Below are positions 1 through 6,590 of a DNA stretch of 7,107 nt, in pieces (the stretch's first letter is position 1; each line of letters opens with the position of its first letter). A model generated the notes under the pieces. It did not search any database. It was not told the DNA's origin and saw nothing but the letters and a program-made list of their open reading frames with translations. A program made the translations under genes and the position numbers. Source of the stretch: Burkholderiales bacterium (GTDB taxonomy: Bacteria; Pseudomonadota; Gammaproteobacteria; Burkholderiales; SG8-39); contig JAENXP010000110.1 in assembly GCA_016649475.1 (NCBI GenBank), positions 1 through 7,107 on the forward strand. The letters run 5' to 3'.

Positions 1-36
1 CCACCAGGGTAAATCCAGAATCCCCGAAAAAAGCAT
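1..36 (-). CDS. Start of a gene cut by the window edge, probably a fatty acid (acyl-CoA) desaturase
   Basis: Only the first 12 codons are present: ATG at 36-34, then an open frame reading MLFSGILDLPWW to the edge. A GGAGA ribosome binding site (45-41) lies four bases before the ATG, and a promoter-like pair lies further upstream (85-112), so the start is well supported although the fragment is very short. The LDLPWW ending resembles my recollection of the N-termini of proteobacterial membrane fatty acid desaturases, where it leads into the first membrane helix before the histidine boxes. None of those boxes is in view, so the product name is inference and another membrane protein is possible. 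It is read in the same direction as the channel gene upstream, after a 105-nt gap, so it probably has its own promoter. Confidence 0.5.
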   Translation of the reverse strand, partial: MLFSGILDLPWW

Positions 37-84
37 CAACTCTCCATAGAACTCGTAAATGTGTCGGGTCTCTAAGTTATTGTA

Positions 85-112
85 AGTATACCGCAACCAG
101 TGTCCGTGTGAC
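85..112 (-). promoter_or_regulatory. Candidate sigma-70 promoter for the gene at the left edge
   Basis: Read on the minus strand there is a -35-like GTCACA (112-107, four of six matches to TTGACA), a 16-base spacer and a -10-like TATACT (90-85, five of six matches to TATAAT). Transcription would start near 78 and give a leader of about 40 nt before the ATG at 36. The region is clearly more AT-rich than the genes around it. The element sits between the end of the channel gene and the GGAGA/ATG of the next gene, where a promoter is expected. I see no recognisable operator. Confidence 0.45.
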
Positions 113-123
113 GCGGGCGGCAA

Positions 124-138
124 GGCGCGCCGCGCGCC
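124..138 (-). terminator. GC-rich hairpin just after the channel gene stop; weak terminator candidate
   Basis: A perfect 6-bp stem, GGCGCG and CGCGCC around a CGG loop, begins three bases after the stop codon of the MscS-type gene. On the minus strand it is followed by TTGCCGCC, not by a run of T, so it is not a standard intrinsic terminator. It could protect the 3' end, help Rho-dependent ending, or be chance in GC-rich DNA. Confidence 0.25.
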
Positions 139-141
139 GAA

Positions 142-1419
142 TCAGCCCGGGGTGCCCTCTGCGTTGGGCAGGATTCGGACTTCCCGCTGCGGGAATGGAA
201 TCTCGATGCCCGCTTCCTTGAAAGCACGCCAGATATCCAGATAAATCTCGGAGCGGATGCTGAGCGTACCGTTCTCCGGATCGCCGATCCAGACGCCCAG
301 TTCGAGATCCACGCCGCTGTCGGCGAAGCGGATAAGAAAAGCTGTCGGAGGCGGATCGGCAAGCGCGCGCGGGTGCTTGCGCGCCGCCTCTTCCATCAGC
401 TGCATGGCCCGTTGAAGGTCACTGCGATAGGCGATTTGCAGATCAAGCCCAAGCCGGATCTGGCGGTTGGAATAAGAGTGGTTGAGCACCGTAGTCGCTA
501 TCAGCAGCTCGTTGGGAATGATGGCCTCGCGTCCGTCGAGCGCGCGCACCACAACGTAGCGCGTGGTGATGTTCTTGACCTCGCCGTAAAAATTGTCCAC
601 CGTGATCAAATCGCCTATGCGAATCGAACGGTCGAGCAGGATGATGAAACCGCTGATGTAGTTGCTGGCGATCTTTTGCAGGCCGAAACCCAGACCGACG
701 CCGACGGCACCACCGAACAGTGTCAACACTGTGAGGTCGATGCCAACCAGCGGCAGAACCATGATCACGGCAAGCACCAACAGCAGTGCGGTGGACAAGC
801 GCGAGAACACCACTCGCAGGCTGGAATGCAGCGATTCGGCGCGCATCAGCCGCGCCTCGATGACGCCGCTGAGCCACAACGCCCCGAGCAAGGTGATCAC
901 TACCCAGAACAATCCCTGCAACGCCAGCCAGAGTGAGTACTTCTCCTTGCCGATATGGAAGGTGATTTCGTCAAGAAAATTGATCACGTCTGGCAGCACA
1001 CCCGCAATGTGCAGCGCGAGCGCGCCCCATACCAGGATTGCAGTGGCTCTCTCGAAGCTGCGCGCGACGCTGCCCTGCGGGAACGCTTGGCGCAAGAGGT
1101 AGAAGAATATTCGCACCAGCAGGAGCGCCAGGAGCAGCGGCACGAACAGGCGCAGCAGATCGACTTCAATCCAGTGCTTTAACAGGTTGATACTCACCGC
1201 CAGCAGGATCAGCGCGACGCCTGGAAACAGGATGCGCCGCAAGCCCCCGACGCCGAACCTCCAGATGCCGTCGGCTGCGACGCGGTCCAGGCGTAGCGCC
1301 CGGCCCACAGCCCAGGCAAGCGCGAAGAAGACGAGCAGGATCGCGAACTGCCATGCGACCTGAGGGTCGTGCAGATCGATCCAGGCCTTTTCCAGCAAGG
1401 GACTAAACGGATTCTTCAT
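142..1419 (-). CDS. MscS-family mechanosensitive ion channel
   Basis: This 425-residue membrane protein is predicted to be a small-conductance mechanosensitive channel of the inner membrane, opening under tension to release solutes during hypo-osmotic shock. Hydrophobic segments lie near residues 23-40, 62-80, 88-109, 125-142, 163-183 and 207-226. They are followed by the pore helix (about 229-262), which has the glycine/alanine-rich pattern GGAVGVGLGFGLQKI typical of MscS TM3. The beta domain follows (DRSIRIGDLITV at 263-274, then a stretch ending IIPNELL at 300-306), and the chain ends with the family-like IPFPQREV (407-414). With about six helices before the pore it is longer than E. coli MscS (286 residues, three helices) and belongs to the extended members. 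Its ATG overlaps the stop of the PLD-like gene by four bases (ATGA). No clear Shine-Dalgarno is visible, so translation is probably coupled. Family assignment is firm; which subfamily and what conductance it has cannot be told. Confidence 0.93.
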   Translation of the reverse strand: MKNPFSPLLEKAWIDLHDPQVAWQFAILLVFFALAWAVGRALRLDRVAADGIWRFGVGGLRRILFPGVALILLAVSINLLKHWIEVDLLRLFVPLLLALLLVRIFFYLLRQAFPQGSVARSFERATAILVWGALALHIAGVLPDVINFLDEITFHIGKEKYSLWLALQGLFWVVITLLGALWLSGVIEARLMRAESLHSSLRVVFSRLSTALLLVLAVIMVLPLVGIDLTVLTLFGGAVGVGLGFGLQKIASNYISGFIILLDRSIRIGDLITVDNFYGEVKNITTRYVVVRALDGREAIIPNELLIATTVLNHSYSNRQIRLGLDLQIAYRSDLQRAMQLMEEAARKHPRALADPPPTAFLIRFADSGVDLELGVWIGDPENGTLSIRSEIYLDIWRAFKEAGIEIPFPQREVRILPNAEGTPG

Positions 1420-2030
1420 TGCGCGGCGTAGGGCAAAGCTTCGGCAAAGTGCCGTCTCCAGTTGGCGGCATAGGCGTTCACGATATCAGGGTTGCCGCGC
1501 AGGATCAGCACATTTTCGGCGTTCTTGTATTGTGCGGCGTAAGTCCAATTGTAGCTCCCGGTGATGACGGCTCCATCGGCAGTCCCTGCGTCCAGGACCA
1601 TCACCTTGTTGTGCGCACTTTGATAGCGTACCTCCAGAACCACCGGAACGCCGGCCTGGACCAGGTCGGGGATGCGGCTGGCGTCGCCGGCGAAAGTCTG
1701 CTCCCTGTCCGCCATGACCCGCACATCCACACCGCGCTTCCTGGCCGCGATCAGCGCATTCGCCAACGCGCGGCTGGTGAAGCTGAAAGCCTGCACCAGA
1801 ATCTGTTGCTTCGCCCCGCGTATGCCGTCGACAATCATTGCTTCCGCATTGTCCCAGGGTGTGAAGGCCAGCTGCACCGTGCCCCGCGCCGGCAGAGCCG
1901 GCGGAGTACGACTGACCGGCATGAACGGTGGCGACTGCCGCAGCGCGGGAGTAGGCGCCCCCTGCTCCCGCGCCTGCGCTCCGGCCGCGCAAGCGCAGAG
2001 CATCGCCAGCGCGGGCACGATCCGCCTCAT
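1416..2030 (-). CDS. Exported phospholipase D-like protein with one HKD motif (Nuc-type)
   Basis: The 204-residue product begins with a signal peptide: MRR, a short hydrophobic core, and an AQA site with likely cleavage after residue 20. A proline-rich linker (about 25-48) leads to one PLD-type catalytic domain (about 52-195). The HKD motif is complete: H140, K142 and D147 in HNKVMVLD, followed by GSYNWT (158-163). A single HKD domain of this size matches the Nuc/PLD-like subgroup, whose characterised member Nuc is a periplasmic endonuclease that forms a dimer so that two motifs make one active site. The substrate here, nucleic acid or phospholipid, cannot be decided. Cys12 and Cys14 sit in the signal peptide, but neither makes a good lipobox. 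Its ATG overlaps the methyltransferase stop (ATGA). The lysine codons ending that gene give the purine-rich GAAGAAGAAGGG just upstream, which may serve for ribosome binding. Confidence 0.88.
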   Translation of the reverse strand: MRRIVPALAMLCACAAGAQAREQGAPTPALRQSPPFMPVSRTPPALPARGTVQLAFTPWDNAEAMIVDGIRGAKQQILVQAFSFTSRALANALIAARKRGVDVRVMADREQTFAGDASRIPDLVQAGVPVVLEVRYQSAHNKVMVLDAGTADGAVITGSYNWTYAAQYKNAENVLILRGNPDIVNAYAANWRRHFAEALPYAAQ

Positions 2031-3283
2031 CCCTTCTTCTTCGTCAGCAAGGCCGCGAAAAAGCCATCGGTACCGTGCAGATGCGGCACAAGGCGCAGGT
2101 ATTCTCCGGTATCGAGTTCAATGCGCTGCTGCGCCAGAACCTCGCCGGCCGGGCGCAACTCGAACAGCGCGTGCCCGGCCAGAAAAGACTGCACCACCTC
2201 GGCGTTTTCTTCGTCCAGCAGGCTGCAGCTTGCATACAGCATCAAGCCGCCCGGCTTCACCAACCTGGCGGCAGCAGACAGGATCAGCTCCTGCTTCGCA
2301 CGGTATGCCGTCAAAGTCTCTTCGCCCTGGCGCCATTTGAGATCCGGATTGCGCCGCAACGTGCCCAGGCCGGTGCAGGGCGCATCCACCAGCACGCGGT
2401 CGAGCTTGCCCGCAAGGCGCTTCAGGCGCGCGTCGTTTTCGCTGGCGATCCACTGCGGATGCACGTTGGAAAGTCCCGAGCGCGCAAGGCGCGGCTTGAG
2501 GCCCGCGAGGCGCTTTTCCGAAACGTCGAACGCATAAAGTCTGCCGCTGGAGCGCATCAGCGCCCCCAGCGCCAGGGTCTTGCCGCCGGCGCCGGCGCAG
2601 AAATCCGCCACCATCTCTCCGCGTCGCGGCGCAAGCAGCTGGCACAGGATCTGGCTGCCTTCGTCCTGGATTTCAATCGCGCCCTCGAGAAACAACGCGT
2701 GCCGATTGATCTGCGGTTTGCCCTCCAGACGCACGCCCGTCGGCGAGTACGGCGTCGGCTGCGCGGCGATCCCGTCGGCCGCCAGGCGCGCGAGCACCGC
2801 CTCGCGCTCGGCCTTCTGCAGGTTCACGCGCAGATCCAGCGGCGCACTCTTGTGCAGGCTATGGGCAAGCGCCAGCAGTTCCTGTTCGCCGTATTGCCGC
2901 TGCAGCCTGGCGAGCAGCCAGTCGGGGAAATCGCAGCGCACCGCGAGCGAGCCGTCCTCCTGCTGCGCCTTGAGTTCGATTAGCCAATCGCGTTCCCCCG
3001 GTTTCAGCGCCGCATCCAGCTCGCGCAGGCTTAGGCCGCGCAGCCGTGTCAGCGCCGCCAGCACCAGGTGGCGCGGATCCCGCCCCCCCGCCAGGGTTTC
3101 GAGCAGGCGCAGACGGCGCAGCACGGCGAACACGGTCTCTGCGACGAAGCCGCGATCCTGCTGGCCCAGTATCGGGTGGGCGCGCAAATAACGAGATACG
3201 ACCGCATCCGCCGGATACTTGAATTCAAGCACCGCGGCAAGCGCGGTCGCGGTGTGGTCCAGCAGGGGACGGGGCAAGGACAT
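2027..3283 (-). CDS. RsmB/NOP-family rRNA (cytosine-5) methyltransferase
   Basis: This 418-residue protein is a SAM-dependent RNA m5C methyltransferase acting in the cytoplasm, most likely on rRNA. The N-terminal helical region (about 1-115) fits the position of the NusB-like RNA-binding domain of RsmB. The catalytic domain has motif I ADFCAGAGGKT (226-236, SAM binding), an acidic residue after the second strand (D253), motif IV DAPCTGLGTLRRNPDLKW (300-317, C303), motif VI YASCSLLDEEN (350-360, C353) and a final HGTDGFF (403-409). Both cysteines of the class are present; in the family the motif VI cysteine attacks the base and the motif IV cysteine helps release it. Length matches E. coli RsmB (429), but motif I reads CAGAGGKT rather than CAAPGGKT. 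The purN/DUF3108 setting points to the second betaproteobacterial paralogue rather than classical RsmB of the fmt locus, so the target base is left open. The start lies 32 nt after the DUF3108 stop with no clear Shine-Dalgarno. Confidence 0.93.
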   Translation of the reverse strand: MSLPRPLLDHTATALAAVLEFKYPADAVVSRYLRAHPILGQQDRGFVAETVFAVLRRLRLLETLAGGRDPRHLVLAALTRLRGLSLRELDAALKPGERDWLIELKAQQEDGSLAVRCDFPDWLLARLQRQYGEQELLALAHSLHKSAPLDLRVNLQKAEREAVLARLAADGIAAQPTPYSPTGVRLEGKPQINRHALFLEGAIEIQDEGSQILCQLLAPRRGEMVADFCAGAGGKTLALGALMRSSGRLYAFDVSEKRLAGLKPRLARSGLSNVHPQWIASENDARLKRLAGKLDRVLVDAPCTGLGTLRRNPDLKWRQGEETLTAYRAKQELILSAAARLVKPGGLMLYASCSLLDEENAEVVQSFLAGHALFELRPAGEVLAQQRIELDTGEYLRLVPHLHGTDGFFAALLTKKKG

Positions 3284-3315
3284 GATTCAGGAAGCAGCGG
3301 CGCGCGGGTCGGGCA

Positions 3316-4017
3316 CTATTTGCCGATGTGCGTCAGCATCTGGTCGATGCGCACGCCGTCTTTCTCTATGACCAGGACGCGTACCGGCAGATAATAGCGG
3401 TCGCGCGCAAACCAGAGTTCCGTGGCCTTGTCTTCATTGTTTTCGCGTTGCTTGACCAGGTGCACGGTTTCAAACTCGCCCGCCGGGGTCTTCAGCGTCT
3501 CCTGCCCGGCGACTTTGTATAGAAAACGCGACAATCCCCTGCCGTCGGTCACCGTGATCCTGATCTCCTTGCCCGGCTTGAGATCAGGCGAGGACTGGAA
3601 CGCAAAATTGTAGACAAAGCTGAGCCGGTCCTGCAACGGCAAGACCATGTTCGTAGTCTCGCTCTTGCCATCGTGCTCCTGCGTCAGCGTCTTCCCTGTC
3701 CAATCGAATTTTGCCACGGAAGCAGGCCTGTCCCCACGCTGTTCGCGGTACTCGAGCGGGCGCAGGCCGGCGCCGGTAATCTCGCCACGGCACCAGCGCC
3801 CGGCGGTGCCGCTATAGAGCAGCGCCCCTATGCCCTTGCCGCGACCTATCGAACTCAGCGAGAAATGCTTGCCATCGTGCTCGAGCACCTCCGTCATCTC
3901 TGCGGCAACGATGCCGCTGTAGCTGATTTCGTAAGTCAGACTCAGCTTGTGCGGCGGCTGCGCCGCGCACGCGCCGGCGTAGAGGCAGGCGGCAATAAAT
4001 GCGAGTGATCTAATCAC
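3316..4017 (-). CDS. DUF3108 domain protein, exported, function unknown
   Basis: A 233-residue protein with an N-terminal signal peptide (about residues 1-19, likely cleavage near the AAQ at 18-20), followed by a mostly beta-rich chain (for example LSLTYEISYSGI from residue 25). It contains one long charged middle segment and a C-terminal part rich in strands that includes TPAGEFETV and ELWFARDRYYLPVRV. These match my memory of the DUF3108 family, common beside purN in Betaproteobacteria. No enzymatic motif is visible. It most likely acts in the periplasm or at the inner face of the outer membrane; Cys11 or Cys17 could suggest a lipoprotein, but the spacing and lipobox are poor. The start is a GTG whose last two bases are in the stop of purN (GTGA overlap). 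The next in-frame methionine, at residue 41, would remove the signal peptide, so GTG is preferred. There is no clear ribosome binding site, which suggests coupling to purN translation. Confidence 0.85.
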   Translation of the reverse strand: MIRSLAFIAACLYAGACAAQPPHKLSLTYEISYSGIVAAEMTEVLEHDGKHFSLSSIGRGKGIGALLYSGTAGRWCRGEITGAGLRPLEYREQRGDRPASVAKFDWTGKTLTQEHDGKSETTNMVLPLQDRLSFVYNFAFQSSPDLKPGKEIRITVTDGRGLSRFLYKVAGQETLKTPAGEFETVHLVKQRENNEDKATELWFARDRYYLPVRVLVIEKDGVRIDQMLTHIGK

Positions 4018-4628
4018 GGTGCATACAACTGTTGGGGATGATCACCTTCAACGCGCACCACACCGCCTTCGATGACCAGTTTCCCGTCCAGGAACCAGCG
4101 CGCGGCTTGAGGATAGATGCGATGCTCCTGCGCTAGCACGCGCGCGGCGAGTTCGGTTTCATCGTCGTGCATAAACACCGGCACCGCCGCCTGGATGACT
4201 ATCGGTCCGTGATCGAGCTCCGCCGTGACGAAGTGCACCGTGCAGCCATGCAGCTTCACCCCCGCCGCGAGCGCCCTCGCGTGGGTATCCAGCCCGGCGA
4301 ATGCGGGCAGCAGCGAGGGATGGATGTTGAGCAGGCGGCCTTCGTAACGCAGCACGAACCCCCCGGTGAGTATGCGCATGAAACCTGCCAGGGCTACCAG
4401 GTCAGGACGATAACCGTCGATCGCCTGTGCCAGCGCCGCGTCGAACGCTTCGCGCGTGGCGTAGCTGCGGTGGGGGACGATGGCCGTGGCAATGCCGCGG
4501 CCGGCTGCATAGGCCAGGCCGGCCGCGTCGGCGCGGTTGCTGATCACTGCCGTTACCGGCAAGCCCGCCTCGACCATGGCCTGCATATTGCTGCCGCGGC
4601 CGGAAATCAGGACCACCATGCGTTTCAT
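4014..4628 (-). CDS. purN: Phosphoribosylglycinamide formyltransferase (GAR transformylase 1)
   Basis: PurN transfers a formyl group from 10-formyltetrahydrofolate to GAR, the third step of de novo purine synthesis, in the cytoplasm. The 204-residue length is normal (E. coli 212). The chain opens with MVVLISGRGSNMQA, giving the phosphate-binding GRGSN at 10-14. It carries NIHPSLLPAF with N101 and H103, then HGCTVHFVT (127-135), then ELDHGPIVIQ with D139. N101, H103 and D139 match the known catalytic Asn-His-Asp set. AGFMRIL (81-87) is the folate-binding strand. It is the first gene of the compact five-gene run and its TGA overlaps the GTG of the DUF3108 gene. The start at 4628 fits the alignment; a second ATG three codons in is an alternative. 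No Shine-Dalgarno is visible before either, and a -10-like box lies six bases upstream. Confidence 0.97.
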   Translation of the reverse strand: MKRMVVLISGRGSNMQAMVEAGLPVTAVISNRADAAGLAYAAGRGIATAIVPHRSYATREAFDAALAQAIDGYRPDLVALAGFMRILTGGFVLRYEGRLLNIHPSLLPAFAGLDTHARALAAGVKLHGCTVHFVTAELDHGPIVIQAAVPVFMHDDETELAARVLAQEHRIYPQAARWFLDGKLVIEGGVVRVEGDHPQQLYAP

Positions 4629-4634
4629 ACCGAC

Positions 4635-4640
4635 ATTCTA
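4635..4640 (-). promoter_or_regulatory. purN: Possible -10 box directly before purN
   Basis: TAGAAT (five of six matches to TATAAT) is read on the minus strand and ends six bases before the purN ATG. If it works, transcription would begin at or very near the start codon and purN would be leaderless, which would fit the lack of a Shine-Dalgarno. No -35 match is present at 16-18 bases spacing, so support is weak. Confidence 0.22.
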
Positions 4641-4649
4641 AAGCCAAAT

Positions 4650-4664
4650 GGCGGTTCGACCGCC
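4650..4664 (-). terminator. Hairpin between the Kef gene and purN, possible terminator
   Basis: A perfect 6-bp stem GGCGGT/ACCGCC closes on a CGA loop, 17 bases after the antiporter stop codon. On the minus strand it is followed by ATTTGGCTTT, a moderately T-rich tail but not a clean run. It may end or reduce the antiporter transcript before purN. The 53-nt gap around it is the natural operon boundary. The symmetry makes it usable on either strand, but no plus-strand gene ends here. Confidence 0.38.
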
Positions 4665-4681
4665 GGCAACAGCCGCGCGCG

Positions 4682-6499
4682 TCAGGCGCGGGACGGGTCG
4701 CCACCCGCGGCCTTCCGCGGAAAATCGGCCAGCGGTCCGAAGCTGTCGGCCTCGAACAGTTCGCGCAATTGCTCGGCGGCCTCTTTCGCGCTCTGAATCA
4801 ACCGCGCCTCGTCATGCTTCAGCGCGTATTGCGCCTCGAGCTGGCCCTCGTCGTGCTGCCGGAACATTGCGATTGCATGCTCGGTCGCTGCCGCGCCGAA
4901 ACCGAGCCGTAGCAACGCCAGGCGCGCCACATCGAGGCTGGCCGGAAAGGTCTCGCGATGGATCGCCTTGATGCCCAGGTCGCGCAGCCGGAAATAATGC
5001 ACGCGGTTGCGCGCACGCGCGAGGATCGGCAGGTCGGGAAAATGCCTGCGCACCACCTCTGCAGTCTTGACCGACGCCTCGACGTCGTCGATGGCCAGCA
5101 CGAACAGTTTGGCCTCGCCCGCTTTGGCTGCATGCAGCAGTTCGAGCCGGGAGGCGTCGCCGTAATAGACTTTGTTGCTGCCGAAGCGGCGCACGAAATC
5201 CACCTGCTGGTAGTTCGCCTCCAGCGCAGTGAATGGCAGGCCGCACATGCGCAGCACGCGCGACACGATCTGACCGAAGCGGCCGTATCCGGCGATGATC
5301 ACCGGATTGCCGGGCCCGTCTATGCTGTCGTACTCGGGCGTCGCGCGCTGCGCCAGCCAGCGCTCGAGCAAGCGCTCGTGCAGCGTAAAAAACGGTGGCG
5401 CCAGCAGCATCGATAGCGTCACCACCATCACCAGCAGTTGCGCGGTTGCAGTGGTAAACACGCCCAGGCCCGCTGCGGCGGCGAACAGCACGAAAGCGAA
5501 CTCGCCGCCCTGGGCCAGCGCCGCCGCGAGCCGCTGCGCCGTATCGTTGGGCGAGCCGCCGGCACGCGCGATGGCGTAAATGACTACGAACTTGGCGGCC
5601 ATCAAACCCAGCGCCAGTCCGAATACTGCAACAGGCTGTTGCCACGCGAGCTCGAGATTGGCGCTCATGCCCACGGCGATAAAGAACAAACCGAGGAGCA
5701 AGCCCTTGAACGGCTCCAGGTCCGCTTCGAGCTCGTGGCGGAACTCGGAATCTGCCAGCAGCACTCCGGCGAGAAATGCGCCCAGCGACATCGACAGGCC
5801 GATTTTTTCCATGACCAGCGCGGCGCCGACGACGAGGAGCAAAGCCGCCGCTGTGAATACCTCGCGACCGCCATAACGCGCCACGAGCTTGAGCAGCGGG
5901 CGCACCACCAGCCTGCTGCCCGCGATCACCGCGACGACTACGGCGACGCCCTTCAGTGCCGCCATCCAGTTGCCGCCCGCATGCGCTCCGTTCGACGCCA
6001 GCAAGGGCAGCAACGCCAGCATCGGGATTACCGACAGATCCTGGAACAACAGTATGGCAAAGGCATTGCGGCCGTGGCGCTCGGCGAGCTGGCCTCGCTC
6101 GGCGAGCGAGGAAATCACCAGTGCCGTCGAGGACATCGCCAGGCCAAATCCGACAACCAGCGCTTCGCGCCAGCCCAAGCCGAACGGCAGGCACGCCGCG
6201 AGCAGCGCGAGCGTGGTCACCGCTACCTGCGCGCCACCCAGGCCGAATACCGGCCGGCGCAACACCCACAGCCGGCTTGGCTGCAATTCCAGGCCGATCA
6301 GGAACAGAAGCAACACCACGCCGAACTCGGCGAAGCTCATCGTCGCCTGGACCTCGCCTATGAGCCCCATTCCCCAGGGGCCGATGGCCATGCCTGAAGC
6401 AAGGTAGCCCAGTACTGCGCCCAGCCCGAGCCGCTTGAACAGCGGCACCAGCAACACGGCAGTAAGCAGAAATATTGCAGCCTGTTCGAGCAAATGCAT
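4682..6499 (-). CDS. kefB: Kef-type K+/H+ antiporter (CPA2 family) with C-terminal RCK domain
   Basis: This 605-residue inner-membrane protein matches the KefB/KefC family (601-620 residues), potassium efflux systems that acidify the cytoplasm to protect against electrophiles and are held shut by glutathione in enterics. About twelve helices fill residues 5-380. Family marks there are FLIGLELQP (66-74), FQDLSVIP with D154, the acidic loop HELEADLEPFKGLLLGLFF (255-273) and ALAQGGEFAFVLF (327-339). The RCK NAD-binding domain begins at about 398 with the Rossmann GYGRFG (404-409), then KVYYGDAS (443-450), LARAR (493-497) and RETF (515-518). The tail after 540 is charged and helical. These resemble E. 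coli KefB closely, but KefB and KefC cannot be told apart, so the symbol denotes the family. Glutathione gating is inferred, not seen. A GAGGA ribosome binding site (6509-6505) lies six bases before the ATG. A flavin reductase gene lies upstream on the same strand. Confidence 0.92.
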   Translation of the reverse strand: MHLLEQAAIFLLTAVLLVPLFKRLGLGAVLGYLASGMAIGPWGMGLIGEVQATMSFAEFGVVLLLFLIGLELQPSRLWVLRRPVFGLGGAQVAVTTLALLAACLPFGLGWREALVVGFGLAMSSTALVISSLAERGQLAERHGRNAFAILLFQDLSVIPMLALLPLLASNGAHAGGNWMAALKGVAVVVAVIAGSRLVVRPLLKLVARYGGREVFTAAALLLVVGAALVMEKIGLSMSLGAFLAGVLLADSEFRHELEADLEPFKGLLLGLFFIAVGMSANLELAWQQPVAVFGLALGLMAAKFVVIYAIARAGGSPNDTAQRLAAALAQGGEFAFVLFAAAAGLGVFTTATAQLLVMVVTLSMLLAPPFFTLHERLLERWLAQRATPEYDSIDGPGNPVIIAGYGRFGQIVSRVLRMCGLPFTALEANYQQVDFVRRFGSNKVYYGDASRLELLHAAKAGEAKLFVLAIDDVEASVKTAEVVRRHFPDLPILARARNRVHYFRLRDLGIKAIHRETFPASLDVARLALLRLGFGAAATEHAIAMFRQHDEGQLEAQYALKHDEARLIQSAKEAAEQLRELFEADSFGPLADFPRKAAGGDPSRA

Positions 6500-6504
6500 G
6501 GCGA

Positions 6505-6509
6505 TCCTC
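6505..6509 (-). promoter_or_regulatory. Ribosome binding site of the Kef-type gene
   Basis: GAGGA on the minus strand, with five bases (6504-6500) before the ATG at 6499. It is the clearest Shine-Dalgarno among the complete genes of the window and fixes this start against an upstream reading. It suggests the antiporter is translated on its own, unlike the coupled genes downstream. Confidence 0.7.
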
Positions 6510-6549
6510 GGATGAAGACAAATAGGCTGTTTCAGATTTACCGAAATGG

Positions 6550-6582
6550 CCCTGATCAGGGGAGCACGAGAGGATGCACCCC
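6550..6582 (-). promoter_or_regulatory. Overlapping inverted repeats in the Kef leader (possible RNA switch or operator)
   Basis: Two inverted repeats share bases. The first in transcript order is GGGGTGCAT (6582-6574) pairing with GTGCTCCCC (6567-6559) across the 6-base loop CCTCTC, giving eight pairs with one T-T mismatch and one G-T pair. The second is the perfect 12-base palindrome CCCTGATCAGGG (6561-6550), which as RNA gives a 4-bp stem and GATC loop. Both need the CCC at 6561-6559, so the two hairpins cannot form together. At DNA level the palindrome alone could be a protein-binding site. It lies 51 bases upstream of the Kef start codon. No known riboswitch class is recognised. Confidence 0.35.
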
Positions 6583-6590
6583 AACGGTAG

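Noticed and set aside
1974..2030. Lipoprotein signal in the PLD-like protein (Cys12 and Cys14)
   Set aside because: The residues before either cysteine do not make a normal lipobox, and a standard AQA cleavage site follows.
1419..2537. A 372-codon plus-strand open frame opposite the PLD and methyltransferase genes
   Set aside because: It crosses two well-supported genes in antisense, ends in low-complexity Ser/Arg-rich sequence and shows no motif.
2075..2983. A 302-codon plus-strand open frame opposite the methyltransferase gene
   Set aside because: Gln/Arg/Ala-rich antisense shadow of a gene with complete catalytic motifs.
5438..6397. A 319-codon plus-strand open frame opposite the Kef gene
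   Set aside because: Its product is dominated by Gln, Arg, His and Ala, a typical antisense shadow; no recognisable domain or start signal.
6550..6561. The palindrome CCCTGATCAGGG as an attachment site or insertion-sequence end
   Set aside because: There is no partner copy, no target duplication and no integrase or transposase gene in the window.
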